NCBI GenBank assembly: GCA_035235625.1 | Contig: CP141140.1 | Location: 56,601,351 to 56,665,350, forward strand | Origin: Saururus chinensis | Lineage: Eukaryota; Streptophyta; Magnoliopsida; Piperales; Saururaceae | Direction of reading: 5' to 3' | Length of the DNA: 64,000 bases | Part shown: positions 24,256 to 36,690 of the stretch, piece by piece | Position numbering within the stretch: the stretch's first letter is position 1 | Layout of the letters: each line of letters opens with the position of its first letter | The notes under the pieces: model-generated | Database searches by the model: none | The model's input: only the letters and a program-made list of their open reading frames with translations | What the model was told of the DNA's origin: nothing | Program-made: the position numbers and the translations under genes

Positions 24256-24775
24256 CCCTCTACCTTCTCCTTCCTTGGCATGAGTAGCAAAAGAGAAGGA
24301 GAAAGGGCTGGCTTCCCCTTGTCCCCATCTCCTCCTCATCTTCCTTCGCGTGGATAGTGCCTTCGGAAGCATATCAACAACTTGATTTAAGAGAAAAATC
24401 AAAAAGAGGGCTTAGGCACTACTTCAAATTACAAAGAGATTTGAGGGTTCTATACATATTAACAAATTATTTACCTTTTTTCTCTTTATTGAATTGCTAT
24501 TCAATTGTGCACGGGCATCAATGTGAAGGGGATTGACGTCCCAGGGCAAATCAGCCCCAAAGGTTAGTAAGTTGAACTCATTTAATTCAATTTTTATTAA
24601 TTAATTATTCTTTGAATGAGTTTATTGCTTATGATGCTTTGAATTTCAATTGCATTCATGGAGAAATCAGAAAAAGTTGTGTTGTTCTCTCTTATCTCAC
24701 CCCTTGGGCTCTCATCCTCCCACCCGTCTGTTGTGCTGCCACTCTACATCCTGGATGTAAGTGAACCACAACTTT
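24256..24775. other. Copy-2-specific non-coding stretch
   Basis: It has no counterpart in copy 1. It contains a purine- and pyrimidine-rich patch at 24230-24330 and an AT-rich tail. No gene was recognised. Confidence 0.4.
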
Positions 24776-24952
24776 CCAAAGCCAAGCATGAAGCCTTCTT
24801 TGTAGCCAACACCTTAATCTCAGCTTCCTAAACATTTGGCAAGAAATAGCAAGCACAAACTATATCTCCTTATACAATCACTCACAGCCACAATCCCCAT
24901 CATTTCCTCTAAATCCAACGCTCCATCGAAGTTCAATTTAATATACCCCTCA
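24776..24952 (-). pseudogene. RNase H-like (RVT_3) fragment of a non-LTR retroelement
   Basis: On the minus strand the sequence reads GYIKLNFDGAL, then GIVAVSDCIRRYS, then EAEIKVLATKKASCLALES after a frame change or stop. This matches the plant RNase H-like domain found at the end of many LINE polyproteins, including the first catalytic Asp (KLNFDGA) and the later Glu-containing helix. Only this domain is present, so it is a short remnant. A degraded host RNase H-like gene is also possible. Confidence 0.5.
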
Positions 24953-25870
24953 AAATGTGTCTATTTCCCCCCCAAAAAATGCTTAGAGCCCCCCACCACA
25001 GTAAAATATTGGCATTTTTAACAACTCAATACCCCTCACATCCCCCTGTAATTTTACTCATGCCACCCCAATACCCCAAAACTTTTGATAATTTTTTGGT
25101 GGGTGGTACCCTCTGCCAAATAAAATTGATTTGGACAAAGACCTTTAACGGGGAATAAAGGTCCCCGTTAATGTCTGCATATTGTGGCAATGACCTCTCC
25201 CCACTAGAAACCATCCAAAAGCATATAAACTTCTAGAGGTTTCCTAGCGGGGGATACCATTTGTCAAATAAAACTTATTTGGATGAAGACCTTAGTTCCC
25301 CATTAAATTCTACATATTTTGGCAGTGACCACCTTTGCCATAAACTATCTAGAACTTTTCCACAAAAGTAGTAAGGTGGGGGAGAGAGGGAAAAAGATTA
25401 TAGAAGATGAGCCACAAGCAAAGGGGAAGAAGGAAAATGGTTGGAGAAGATGAGCCATAAGCGACTAAGGAGATAGAAGAGCTCACACCGGAGGGGGAAT
25501 ATTGAAAATGAGGCAATAAAAGAGTACAAAAAGTTAAAAGAAATAGTGAGAGGTAAGGGGCTATTTAATAATTTGATTAACTTTTTAGAGGTATATAAAG
25601 TATGAGAGGCTTGAGTATAGTCTAAAGGGGAAATAGAAGTATTCTACCCTTCAAGAGGAGGAGAAGACCAAAACCTAAAGTTTGAAATAAAATAGGTAAC
25701 AACAATAGAATTTCACTTCTTGAAAAGGTTTAAATAATTCATTGCCCCTTCCCAATTCCTTTTGCCATTGACCTGCTGCAACTCTGTAATGATTCCCGAT
25801 AGACCAGGCCACAACCACAATGACACTAACCAACTCTTTTGGCTTTGAGCACCAAATTAAAAAATTCATA

Positions 25871-25978
25871 GCACACTAAAATTGAGACCCCCTAGTTCAA
25901 GATAATGCTAAAGATTTATAGCACACTAAAATTGAGACCCCCTAGCCCAAGATAATGCTAAAGATTCCTAGCACACTG
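25871..25978. repeat. 50-bp tandem repeat
   Basis: Units beginning GCACACTAAAATTGAGACCC lie at 25871 and 25921, with a partial third (GCACACTGAT) at 25971. Duplicate copy 1 has a single unit at about 8333, so the tandem formed after the segmental duplication. Confidence 0.85.
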
Positions 25979-26920
25979 ATCGCCAAAAAATTTCTCCTCT
26001 TCTTTTCCCTTTCTTCTTCTTCCCCTTTTACCTTTTCCTTTCTTTCCTCTCCCCTCCTTTCGCCACTTCCTCCTCCTCCAGCCACCATCATATCCTTCAA
26101 CTGCAACCTCTTCCTCTACCAACTACCTTCTCCTCCAGTTGTCGCCTCTACCCTCTCTTTGGCTCAACCCCACTCCATCTTCCTCCTCCTAGCCTCCACC
26201 TTCTCCTCTTCTCAACGATTGGGAGGGCTGGCTGGGCTGCTTGCGCATTGGTTGGCTAGGTCATGGCCAAATCTTCTAGCTCATCAATGATGGTCATTTC
26301 CGTTAGCATGCATCCAACACATTTAAAAAAAGCTCTTAAAATTGAACTTGATAGAGAAGGTTGAAACCTAGTGCTAGTTTTGTCTAAAAATAAAAATATC
26401 TTTAATTAACTATTTAAATAAGTCCATCTTGAAAAATGCTAGACTTGGTAGGCTAACATTTAGTGTCTACGATTTTGTATGGCCTAGACAAGTGCAAGGC
26501 ATGCATTTTCAAGCGAAGAGTATCTAGACTCATAACCCGCTATCTTGTAAGTGGTAAGGGGAGAGCCTTACTCAGTAAATAAAAAGACCCTCTACTCCAC
26601 CTAGCCTCGACCACCCAAGAACCTACCTTAAAAGTCCAAAATAAAGTTCTACCTAATCCTTTGTGAGTGAGCTACATATATCTATATATTCTAAAAAGAA
26701 ATATCTTTTTAAAATATATAAGTCCAATCCCTAGTGGTGGTGGGACCAACCAAGATGTATGTCATCACACCCAACCTCATACTAGTTACCTAGCTAGTAG
26801 TTCACTTTAAAAGGTTTTGCCTTAACTTGTTGATTCCCTACTCCGTATAAAACCCTAGATAAGGTGTCAAAATAATTCACCTCCCTAGAGCTATAATTAT
26901 TTTTCTTTTAATATTTCTTA

Positions 26921-27467
26921 GGCCTATTTGGGAGGTAATTTTTTAGGCTTAAAAGTGATTTATTTATACTTGGAAAATACTTTTTCGGCTCAAAATTATT
27001 TGGAAAGTTCATTTAAGTTTGAAATGACTTTTCTATTAAAAATTACCTTTTGGGTAAATTCAATTTCAATTGACCCAAAATCTTAAAAACATTAAACAAT
27101 GTAAAAAGTCATTCCACCCATTATTTCTTTTGTATAATAGTTATATTGCTGGATTTTTTTGTCATTTTACACATACAAATCAAAAGTGAACTAAAATCTA
27201 ATTTCTCTTTAAAATCATCAAAATAAACTCTAACTAAACATATTTTATTTTTTATTTTCTTGCCAAAAATTAATTCTAATAGAAATCTATTTTCTTTCTA
27301 CTTAAAAATGTTGGCCAAAAGTTGTTTATGAGGCATTAAGGTTTAAAAAAGGCACATTGTACACCAACTTTGAAGAGAGTTGAAAGAAAATTTATTTTTT
27401 TCTTTTATGTACCATATTACAAGGGAGAAAATCAATTTCTCCTCTAAAGAGCCTCCCAAATAGCTCC
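26921..27467. mobile_element. Tourist/Harbinger-like MITE (full-length copy)
   Basis: Ends GGCCTATTTGGGAGG and, inverted, GGAGCTATTTGGGAGG, flanked by TTA at 26918-26920 and 27468-27470. It is 547 bp against 155 bp for its counterpart at 8935-9089. It is AT-rich and non-coding. Confidence 0.7.
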
Positions 27468-27470
27468 TTA

Positions 27471-27627
27471 TAGCCTAATTGGGAGACACTTTAGAAAAAG
27501 AGATTTCCCCCCTCAAATACAAAATATCACATAAAAAAAATTCTTTTTCTCTTCCAACCCTCCTCATAAAAATAGTTGGCATAGAAAATACTTTTTTTAA
27601 ACCTTAAATCGCCTCCCAAACAAGCCC
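27471..27627. mobile_element. Second Tourist-like MITE abutting the first
   Basis: The left end TAGCCTAATTGGGAGAC and right end GCCTCCCAAACAAGCCC are inverted partners with several mismatches. TTA is shared with the previous element at the left (27468-27470) and present at 27628-27630 on the right. A degraded counterpart is at about 9093-9249 in copy 1. Confidence 0.5.
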
Positions 27628-28100
27628 TTACTTTATATTTTCAAAATTAGAACTTGTTGCCCATGCCACACTTTTTGTACATTAGGGACCAAGAGCCATC
27701 GTGGGAGATCTGATGGCTCTGGTGTCAGGGCCTCTATTTCTTCACAAGTGCCGCACCATGTCAAGCACAACCACCAACCACCGAATCATCATTTGATGTG
27801 ATGGTAAGAAAAACTTTTTTCCTTTAAGAATTATTTACTCTTTTATCACCAACTCATGAAAACAAAAAATCTTGATTTCTAACTATCTAATATCGTTTTA
27901 CAGTTTGTCTCTTTATGCTACAATGATATGAAACTCTATAACCTCTCCATAGTATGCTATTTACCTTTAAACAAAACTAAAAAAGAAGAGAACCTCAATC
28001 GTGGGCATTGCTTTCACCCTTCAAGTAAACAGGCTGCTTGGTGCAATTTTGAAAGCAACGCAAACCAATACCAACAATAGCTTGCAAAATTTGTGACCCA

Positions 28101-29172
28101 ATAGTTTGATCTACTCCACATAAAGAGGCACATTGTCACAGACCTAGTCCAAATACTTATAAACATCTTTTAATATCTTTTTTTATATTTTTATATCTAT
28201 TTTTTTATATTTTAAATAATTATACCCGTAAAACCACTTTAACTACCACTCTAACAATATCCAAAAAATTCTTTATTTATATATAAAAAAAATAATATTT
28301 GTGTGATTAGCTCATATGCTTTACACTCTACTTTATAAACGTGTTGATAATATATATAGTTCATCTTGATACTTATATTTATTTATTTCTTTGTAACGTA
28401 TCATTCTTATTTCCCTTATATCTTATTTCGCAAAGCCCTTTACATGTAATCCATATAGCACCTTGCCAAGTAAAAATTCTTATTACACTCGAAAAACTTA
28501 CTTACCGAGCAAAAAACCTCACAAGTACCGCACAGTAAACTCGAATGACTAACGTATATGCAGCACTGCCCCATAGTTGACAAACTGTATCAAAACGGAG
28601 AATGCAATGTTTCATCGCACTGATATTCCACCTTAGATCTATTTCAGCTTTGTTGTTTAAAAGGATGCTTTTAGTGACAAACTACTTCACATGTGCTGAC
28701 ATATAAAATGAAAAAACAAACCATATACAATACAAGACCAACTCAAACTATGAATAAAAAAATTGGAATTGAAAAAAATAATTTTTTAATAAGCACAGGA
28801 AAAGCAATTATATTTTGGATCATAATAATCCATAATATGCCTTTAGGAACAAAATTGAACGCCAAAGATGCCTAGAAAAGAAAAATGCAATACATAGTAG
28901 CTCAGATAAATTGAAACAAACGTATACGCAATATTACAACATTACTTCACCTTTCATAGAAAAAGGAAAGATAAGGGGGCAAAAAAAAAGGGAAACCAAG
29001 TAATATAAATGAAATTGCATGAATGCTCTTTTTGATAGTTCTACTCCTCTAGTTAAAAGACGAACTGTTTGTGCCTAATGAAGAATAGAAAATGATGTAT
29101 ACTTTTATAGTGCCCCTTGCCAGAAGAAAAAAATGCTAGTTCATCTCTGTGCTCTAGGCATTCCCTTGATGA
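28101..29172. other. Spacer downstream of the PHP gene
   Basis: AT-rich sequence covering the 3' side of the minus-strand PHP gene and its presumed 3' UTR. No other gene or element was recognised. Confidence 0.5.
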
Positions 29173-31575
29173 TTAGATTTGGGAAAGTTTTTCCCTAAGG
29201 GCCTCAATATCAGCAGCCTGCATCTCATCATTAGTCAACCAAGATGATAGGCACACATCCACAATATCTTTGTGACAGCTCAAATTCACGTCTATCTTCA
29301 AATTTTTCACTCTCCCAAATTTCATGATTTTTGCAAAATTTATATCTGATGGTTCTTCTGCAAACTTTTGTAAGATATCCTTTATAGCGTTGCACCAAAT
29401 AGACCTACCCAGCTTAAGAAACTCATGAACAGACAAAATTGGGAGGTTCACACTCCCCAAATCAGATTCATCATGACCACCTCTACCGTGATAATCAGAA
29501 CCACCAAGCTTGACTAGATCGTAAGTGTCAGCTAAGTCACTGAACACTACAGGAGGGAAAAAACATGTCAGATACTAGAAGATTGTTAGATGGATTACAC
29601 TCAGAAAATGAGCAAAATATCATACCAGCCAACTTTCCATCACTCCTGTAGACTTCCATAGCATGCAGGCCAGCACCTCTCAAGCTCTTAATAATTGCCA
29701 CAGGATTCTTCAATGCCCACGGATGAGCCAACGTTGCAATACCCCCTGTTCGACATATTAATTTGACAGCTTCTTCTGCAGCAGGCTCTTTACCCCTGTA
29801 TTGAATAAAAGCTATTTATCCATGCACAGTCCATTTTAAGATGATGTCAAGAATTATGAATCTTACGTGGCATAGGCAGGTCCACCATCATACAGATACC
29901 GGCTAAAAGCTTGCTTGAGATTCTCCACATAACCCGCTTCAACCATGGCACGAGCCACATGCAGTCGCCCAGGCGCCACTCCATGGCCAGAGATCTTCAT
30001 AAGGTTTTCCCAGTTTATAGGCATTTTTAGGCACTTCAACTTCAAAAGCATCTCCTTTGCTCGGAGGAATCGACCATCTCTTATATTGCTTAAACAATTT
30101 TCTAGTTCATCAGCTTTTGCTGGCCCACAACTACCATAGTATGCTAGGATGTGAACAGGTTCCTCATTGCCAGACCCTGCTCTGCTACATATGTTCAACG
30201 AATCAAAACCTTTAAACAAAGCTATTAATAATCTTCTTCTATGATAGACTTGACAACTTCACAATATTACCTTGAAGAAAATGTAGTACTGATTTCAACG
30301 CCAGGAATTATCCTAATACCATATTTACAAGCGGCTTCAAGGGCTTCAGGTATGCCAGCCATGGTATCATGATCAGTCAAAGCAAGTACCTTCACCTGCT
30401 CTGATAACATTATAATTAAAATCGTGATTGAGTAGTTCACCCAACTAGAAAGAATTCTGTATTGCAGTAAGCGCACTATTCCTTTTTCTGATTATCACCA
30501 CCCCAATATTATTTCATCTTTCTTCCTGTCATATTAGAATGAAACAGACAGCAGCACTAAAGTTACTCCCTACACTGAGTAATACACCAACCAAAGGCAC
30601 AGTGAGAGACTGACATCACCCAGTAAAATAAATGCAATTACTCAGATAAAAGCAATTTATTGTCAGGAAAAGCCAGAAATTAACTAAATGATATGAGACC
30701 ATCATTCGATTAATTGTTTGCCAATGAATGCAGCAAACATCTGCTCCATTAAGTGTAGTTGGTGAGGCGAATAGCTGAAAATTTACTGCAAAAGAGCAAT
30801 CTTAGAGTTTCAAGGAAATTTGGTTTTCATTTAGGATGTACACATATATGCTAAACTGTATCAAGTCTAACCTTTCAACAAACACAAATTCGCTGCCTAC
30901 ACAGTCAAACCAAAAGAGCAATGATGGCATTTCAAAGCCACATGTGAGAAATAGCAATGACAAAAAAACTAGGAAAGTGGATAATTGTCCTAGTCCGAAA
31001 TACAAATAGAAAAACATGTTAAAAATGGGTTACGGCTGATATAGCATAATCGACCATAATGAAAGCCAAAATCACAATGCCCCACATTAATGACAATATA
31101 AGCACACAGAGGATGAACAAAACTTGTCTGGACCTGACTGCATAAAAAATCATCCAATGATAACATAAGTCCATCTGAAAAACTGTAACAAAAAAAATTT
31201 TAAGCGAATTGGACAGAAATAACATGAAATTGATACCAGAAAAGCATGAATCGTGGAAATAAAAGAAACAAAAACACTTCATTTGCTCACCCCTTTTCGA
31301 TGTGCCCTCTCAACAAGAGCCGAGGGGGACAAGAACCCATCACTGTGATTTGTATGGGAGTGCATCTCAAACAAAAGGGGTTCCGTAGACATCTGGAAAT
31401 TCGGCAGCACAAAATCATCAACTTGAGTGGCCGCCCGGCTGCCGGCAAAGACCCACTCTCTAACGTACTCCAAAGTAATTGCCTGTTCAGCTGTCACCCT
31501 CTTCTTCTTCTTCTTACCCTTATTTTTCTTCTTCCTGCCAACATTGCTGTGGCTGCCTCCATACCCATCAAGCAT
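29173..31575 (-). CDS. PHP-domain phosphoesterase, At2g13840-like
   Basis: PHP-domain proteins are metal-dependent phosphatases/nucleases; bacterial TrpH/YciV-type relatives act on 3',5'-nucleoside bisphosphates and short RNAs. The plant substrate is not established. Coding exons on the minus strand are 31575-31291, 30395-30271, 30181-29867, 29795-29626 and 29546-29173. They join in frame with GT-AG introns to give 422 aa. Metal-site motifs are all present: HSHTNHSDG at residues 72-80, LTDHDT at 101-106, GVEIS with Glu129, AHPWA with His266, and GGSDYHG with Asp316 and His318. A lysine-rich stretch (14-26) precedes the domain and could be a nuclear or nucleolar signal. The start was set at the first in-frame ATG, since the frame extends upstream without ATG. 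Exon 3 has a tandem GTAG/CAG acceptor that could add one residue. Overall similarity to Arabidopsis At2g13840 is from memory. Confidence 0.93.
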
Positions 31576-32641
31576 CAGAGAAGAGATTAGGTCGTACGTA
31601 TCGAGCAGCACAATCCCTGTAGGCCGTGACACCACAGAGGGAAGGGTCGAGAGGGAGCACTGGAGGGGCACCCGCTTGTCAATGCCAAGGTACAGACAGA
31701 CCACTAGTCTGTCAGCAACCGCTTGGCTCTGCGCTGAAAAACAAAGAGGACGACGAATCAAGGATCAGGAACCGGAGAAAACCTTGTTTCCAACGTACAA
31801 AAGAATGAATCCTGACGCTCTCCTGTGACCTGTCACGCAGGCTTTACTCTGACTCTAACCACCGGCTCCGCTTTAGTGACCCCAACCAAATTAAAATGAA
31901 ATTTACATACCCCACTAACTTGGACAGGGAAAGTAACTATGGAAAATTATAAGCTCGGTTTGGGAGGTGTTTTGGAGAAAAAATTAAAAAAAATTTAAAT
32001 ATAAAATATTATATCAATGGAAGAAAATTAATTTTTTAACCTATATAATTTTTTAATTAGGTAAAAAAAAGATAAGTTTTACAACACAACATGAGCTATC
32101 GAATTATAAGTCATGAAAGGCTTATAACCTAAAAAAAATAAATGTAGAATTATGGCTCTTTTACCTAAAAGCCTTGTGATTATCTATATGTTCTTCTTTA
32201 AAAAGTAATAATGTTAATATGACTATAGGTTTTATAGGCAAATAACCCACTTAAACATTTACAAACTATTGATTAGGGGGGTTAAGAAAAGAGCCCTACC
32301 AATCAATGATATTTGAAGTATGAAGTAGGTTTTTCACATATAATTTTTTATGTCATTAAAATATTTTAAAAAAATCTTCTTTAGAAAGAAATATATGGAT
32401 CTATAAGTAGTTTATTTGAGTCGTAAATTTTAAGGTTAAACGATAAATGATTCTTGTAAAATGGTACTCCGGAAGTAAATAATTTATTTTTAATGATAGT
32501 CACTTTTACTTTTTTCGTCCCCCGTCTTTAATAATTGACCTTTGGACCCATTTTCTAGACTTCAACCCTAGCCTCCAAAACTTGGCATTTGACCTTTGAC
32601 CACTAAACCCCACTCCACCTTCTTCCACCATGTGACATCTA
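31576..32641. other. 5' flank of the PHP gene
   Basis: 31576-31860 is moderately GC-rich and probably holds the 5' UTR and core promoter. A TTTGTTTTTCAG acceptor-like string on the minus strand near 31737 hints at a 5' UTR intron, but its donor was not identified. The rest to the hAT element is AT-rich with no gene. Confidence 0.5.
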
Positions 32642-34089
32642 ATTTGACCTAGGGTTACAAGTAAGTCAGGCCCAAACGCGGCCCCAAAGAAGAAGAGCAA
32701 AGATTTAGGCCTAGCCTGACCCTAACTTAGATATGTAAAAAATTGGCCCAACCTTAAAAGGATGAAGGCTCGGGCCAGGCCACGGACTTTTTAGTCTTAC
32801 ATAATGATATTTATTTATTTTTTCATAAAAAAACTTATTTTATAAAATTTATTATACTAAAACTACAACTTGTATTTGCCATGTTATTGTTTGATCACTA
32901 CTAAACATTTTTAAGTATCTAAAATATAAAGGAGACTTACATAAGAAGAAAAATACAACTTATAACAAGCTTAATTTCGATGTTGTATCTTCTTCCTAAT
33001 TCCTACAATAAAGGCCTCTATAGGAACACAATAATAATGGTGGCACTCTTCTTTATCAATGGAACATGATACCATTAAATAGTTAACAAGCCCTTGACTA
33101 TCCTAAAGTTGCAAAGACCTTATGTATGATTTCCCAAGTAGGAACTACCATGCAAGCACTTGACAAATCAAGAATAATCCACCATCAAAGTCATTCACTT
33201 CAGCCACATATTGGATACTTATAACATATTATAGAAAAAAAATCACAAGATCAAGTCATTCATTTCTCAAAGTCGCATTTCCTATCTTTATGCAAATGCT
33301 AAAACAAATCACACGATGGAGACTAGTTCTCATAGTAATTTGTTTCAAAATAAAAAACTATCAAGAGATTGAATCAAAGTTGCCCCACTAAATACACTGA
33401 ATGCTACCCATACTATGCATGAAAAAACATACAATAACTATTAACAAGTTCAATGTACTAGAATAATCTATAGGCAACTTCAATCCTTGCACAACAAGGA
33501 TTGAAGTTACCCTGCACATGTGTTGGATGAGAATTTTTTTCCCATAAATCAAGACCATGATTTCAACACAAATCTATGACACCCTTCTCCTATTTCAACT
33601 CCTTACTACTGCTCCAACATAATATTTTGGAAACCAAGAAGAAGATAGAACAAATATATGCTCCGCATTCATATTCATATTGCTCCACATTCACACACAT
33701 TCATATTTAAACTAAGATGATTGAAATTTATCTACTCACATTCACACACATTATTAAACTAAGATGGTTAAAATTAAATTAAGCTATCTAATGATAGCTA
33801 TAATAAGGATTGTATAATCCTTATGTTTCCCTTCTCCTTTTCCATCTGGGCTTAGGACCGATAACAATACTTTTTTTTGTTAGCATATATAAACAAAAAG
33901 AAAAGAATAAGTAAACACCCGATACTTCTGTTAGGGACTTCAATTGTCTCATTAATGTTGTTGAGCTCATTATCCACATCACAAAAGGTCCCAACCATCT
34001 TCTCATGCAACCAATCTCATATACAAATCAACCATTCAACTGTCTCAAGTAGGAGAGAACTCTTATATTGAGATAGAACTCATCTACTA

Positions 34090-35890
34090 CTACTAAAGGT
34101 TGACTCTAAAGCAATCATAGTAACTGGAATTGCTAGAATGTCTTGAACCATTGCTGCTAAGATTGAGTACTTAGCTGAATTAGCCTTCCACCAACAAAGG
34201 ATGTTTGTTTTCAAAGTTCACTTCAAAGTACAACTCCAACTTAGATTTGTCAATGTCATTGTCTTCACCACATCCTTGTGCTTCCATCTATTGTTTAATT
34301 TCTTCTTCCTCATTCAAAGGATTTAATGATACACTAGAAAGTGTATCAAATAGCAATTGTATCACAACCAAACTCCTTTCAAAACATAGATGCCTCTTTC
34401 CCATGTAGTTGGGTCAAATAAAATCTCAATAACTTCCTCTCATATCTAGGATCCAAAATCAAACCAACATCATACATAACTGGTACATCACCCCAATATT
34501 TGTCATACTTGTCTAGCATTATATTCGACATCGATCTAAAAAAGTACTTTATAGAACTTGCACCTCCAAGTAGTAGCTTTTCGATTGTTAATATTTCTAT
34601 GAGAAACAAATGAACTGCAAAATAACCAATGCCACAAAATAAATTTGCTACATCATAGACCGCTTCAAAAACTTACAAGCATTGGTAGCATTTTTTCATT
34701 CATCATCAAAAGGTCTATGTTTATAACTTAGATCTTATTCATCTAATCTTCTAAAAACATCACGAAACAACACATAATCTGTCATGAGATAAGTGGAATT
34801 TCATCGAGTGCTAACATCTAAAATCAAACCCTTCCCCACAATAGTTTCCAACTCAGCTACTAACTCAATAAACTTTTGGTGATGGGAAGGCGAAACTTTC
34901 ACATATTTCACAGACTCACAAATATGATGAATTACATCTAGAGTATCTTTTAGTTTAACCTACACAATAAGGTTTAGTACATGGCAACACAATGGACAAG
35001 GGTACCTCCCAACTGAAGAGACCCCTTTTCAGCAAGGTCCCTTATAATATATCTTTGAGTAATATCATTACTCGATGCATTATCTAAAGCAATGCTACAT
35101 ACTTTGCTATAAATTGTCCACTTCACTAAAGTGGCTTTGATAGCATTATATATTGCCAATCTAGTATGAGGCGATGGAAGCCAAGAAAAATTAATAATTT
35201 TTATTTGTATATGCCAATCAAAATCAATATAATGAGCAGTCACAAAATCTATCCAAAATTTTGATTTGAAGTCCATAAATAAGAAGTAATAATAACCCTA
35301 GAGGGGAGATTTTAAAAAATATCAATTAATGCAGCCTTCTCTTTATGTAAAACTTTGAGCAATCATTCTTAATTGCAGTCCTTGAAACCATTTTAAAAAG
35401 AGGCTGCAAAGTTTGTGTAAAATTAATAAAATCATCATGACTAACAATATTAAATGGGTACTCATGCACTATTATTGATCTTGCAAGAGCTTCCCTACTA
35501 TGTTGTTGATCAAATTAAAAACAGATATATTACTAAAAGAAGTACTTAAGAATGGTTATCCCATCTTACAATAACCAATATTAATGTGTCTTTGTAGATG
35601 AGTCGTACCATTTTTACCTTCTCCAACAAACCTTTGCTTACAATAATTGCATATTACTGCTTCTTCTACTCCATTTTCATTAAAAACTTTCTTGAAATGT
35701 ATGGACCTCAAACCCTTTTTTTCCTACCTTGGCTACTGCTTGCTCTTGAATTTAGAATAAAATGAGGAGGGGAACATGTAGTATTACTAAGGGGAACAAC
35801 ATGTGTAAGGTGGGAGTGGAAGAACTAGCTAGTGTGGAAGAATTGGCTATGATGGAAGAACTAGCTAGGGTGGAAGAAGTGGCCAGGGTG
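34090..35890 (-). pseudogene. hAT transposase with BED zinc finger, broken
   Basis: On the minus strand, in order: a Ser/Thr/Ala-rich N-terminus made by an 18-bp repeat (about 35888-35817); a BED zinc finger (about 35700-35590; CNYCKQRF ... THLQRH); a catalytic-core region (35276-34974; FVTAHYIDFDWHIQIKI, LPSPHTR, IALDNASSND); a later segment (34609-34379; MLDKYDKYWGDV, LILDPRYERKLL); and the C-terminal dimerisation domain (about 34200-34095; WWKANSAKYSILAAMVQDIL ... ESTFSSSR). This matches RICESLEEPER/DAYSLEEPER-like plant hAT proteins. Stops and frame changes separate the segments, so it cannot make a full transposase. Confidence 0.85.
35817..35888. repeat. 18-bp tandem repeat, four units
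   Basis: Units of the form TGGAAGAACTAGCTAGKG start at 35817, 35835, 35853 and 35871. In the transposase frame they encode short Ser/Thr/Ala repeats ahead of the BED finger. Confidence 0.8.
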
Positions 35891-35929
35891 TAAAAATTGA
35901 CCATCTCATAGATTAATCAGAATAAATTA

Positions 35930-36400
35930 AATAATAGAACTTACAAGACAAGAATAAAATCGAGACAATGACAAATTAAAGAACAAAATAGAAAGTCAAA
36001 GACATGAACTAATTACAACAAAACAAAGACAAGTAAAAATTAAGAACGGAGACAAAATAAGTATAAATTAAAGAACAAAACCTAGACAAATAGAAATTAA
36101 AAAGTACAAGTAGAAATTAAAGAACAAAATAGGAAGTCAAGAACAAAATAGTAGAGACAAAAACAAAGTAGAATAGTGACAGTAACAGGACATAAACAAG
36201 TCACAAACAAGTCAAAATTACAAAATATAGATAAAAACAAAAAAAAAGACAAGAACAAATTAGATTATAGAACAAAGACGAGTTAAAATAAAAAAAAATA
36301 GAGACAAAAATAAGTATAAATTAAATAAAAAAACATAAAAAGTCAGAGACAGATCAAAATTAGAGAACAAAGATAAAAATGAAGGGAAAAAACTTATTCT
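35930..36400. repeat. A-rich degenerate repeat tract
   Basis: Words such as AAATTAAAGAACAAAA, GACAAAAACAA and AAGTCAAGAAC recur many times at irregular spacing. This is the upstream part of the hAT element, between the transposase frame and a duplicated leader. Confidence 0.65.
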
Positions 36401-36410
36401 TGTGGAGTAC

Positions 36411-36690
36411 TGAAATCGGAGTCCACAGTAGCACTGAAGTGGGCAATCAACTGAGCGACGGTTGAGAGGCGATTGGAAAGTCAAGAGGCAAGAGGAGATC
36501 AGTCTTAGAGTGGCGGATAGAAGAGGGGGAGATGGAGGTGATTTAGGGTTAGGAAAGATCAGAGTCCACAACAATGCCGGAGTGGGCTGTCAACCAAGAG
36601 CAACAATCTGAGAGGCGATTAGAGAGCTAAGAGGCGATTTTAGAGTTGGCACAATGAGAAGTGAGAACCAAGAGGCGAGAGGGATTAGTC
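36411..36690. repeat. ~140-bp diverged tandem duplication in the hAT leader
   Basis: GAGTCCACAGTAGCACTGAAGTGGGC at about 36419 returns in diverged form at about 36560 (GAGTCCACAACAATGCCGGAGTGGGC), and both are followed by GAGAGGCGATT. It is probably the 5' untranslated region of the minus-strand hAT gene. Confidence 0.6.

Larger units (their letters stand above)
25795..28100. repeat. Segmental duplication copy 2, right block (pairs with 7690-10065)
   Basis: Same-order match to 7690-10065: the CACCAAATTAA target site, the block GACCCCCTAGCCCAAGATAAT, the pyrimidine-rich 25990-26215, MITEs near 26.9-27.6 kb, and TTCACCCTTCAAGTAAAC at 28013. Copy 2 lacks the MITEs at 7760 and 9359 of copy 1. 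It includes roughly 400 bp at 26430-26870 with no match noticed in copy 1. Confidence 0.8.

Noticed and set aside
30802..31282. Hydrophobic minus-strand ORFs in PHP intron 1
   Set aside because: They fall wholly inside an intron with good splice sites and are T-rich frames without family features.
31427..31828. Plus-strand ORF of 133 codons over PHP exon 1
   Set aside because: Antisense to the PHP coding exon; its lysine codons read as a phenylalanine-rich run on this strand.
36260..36574. Minus-strand 104-codon ORF with Leu/Phe-rich tail
   Set aside because: It lies in the A-rich repeat and duplicated leader of the hAT element; the hydrophobic tail comes from the T-rich complement, not a membrane protein.
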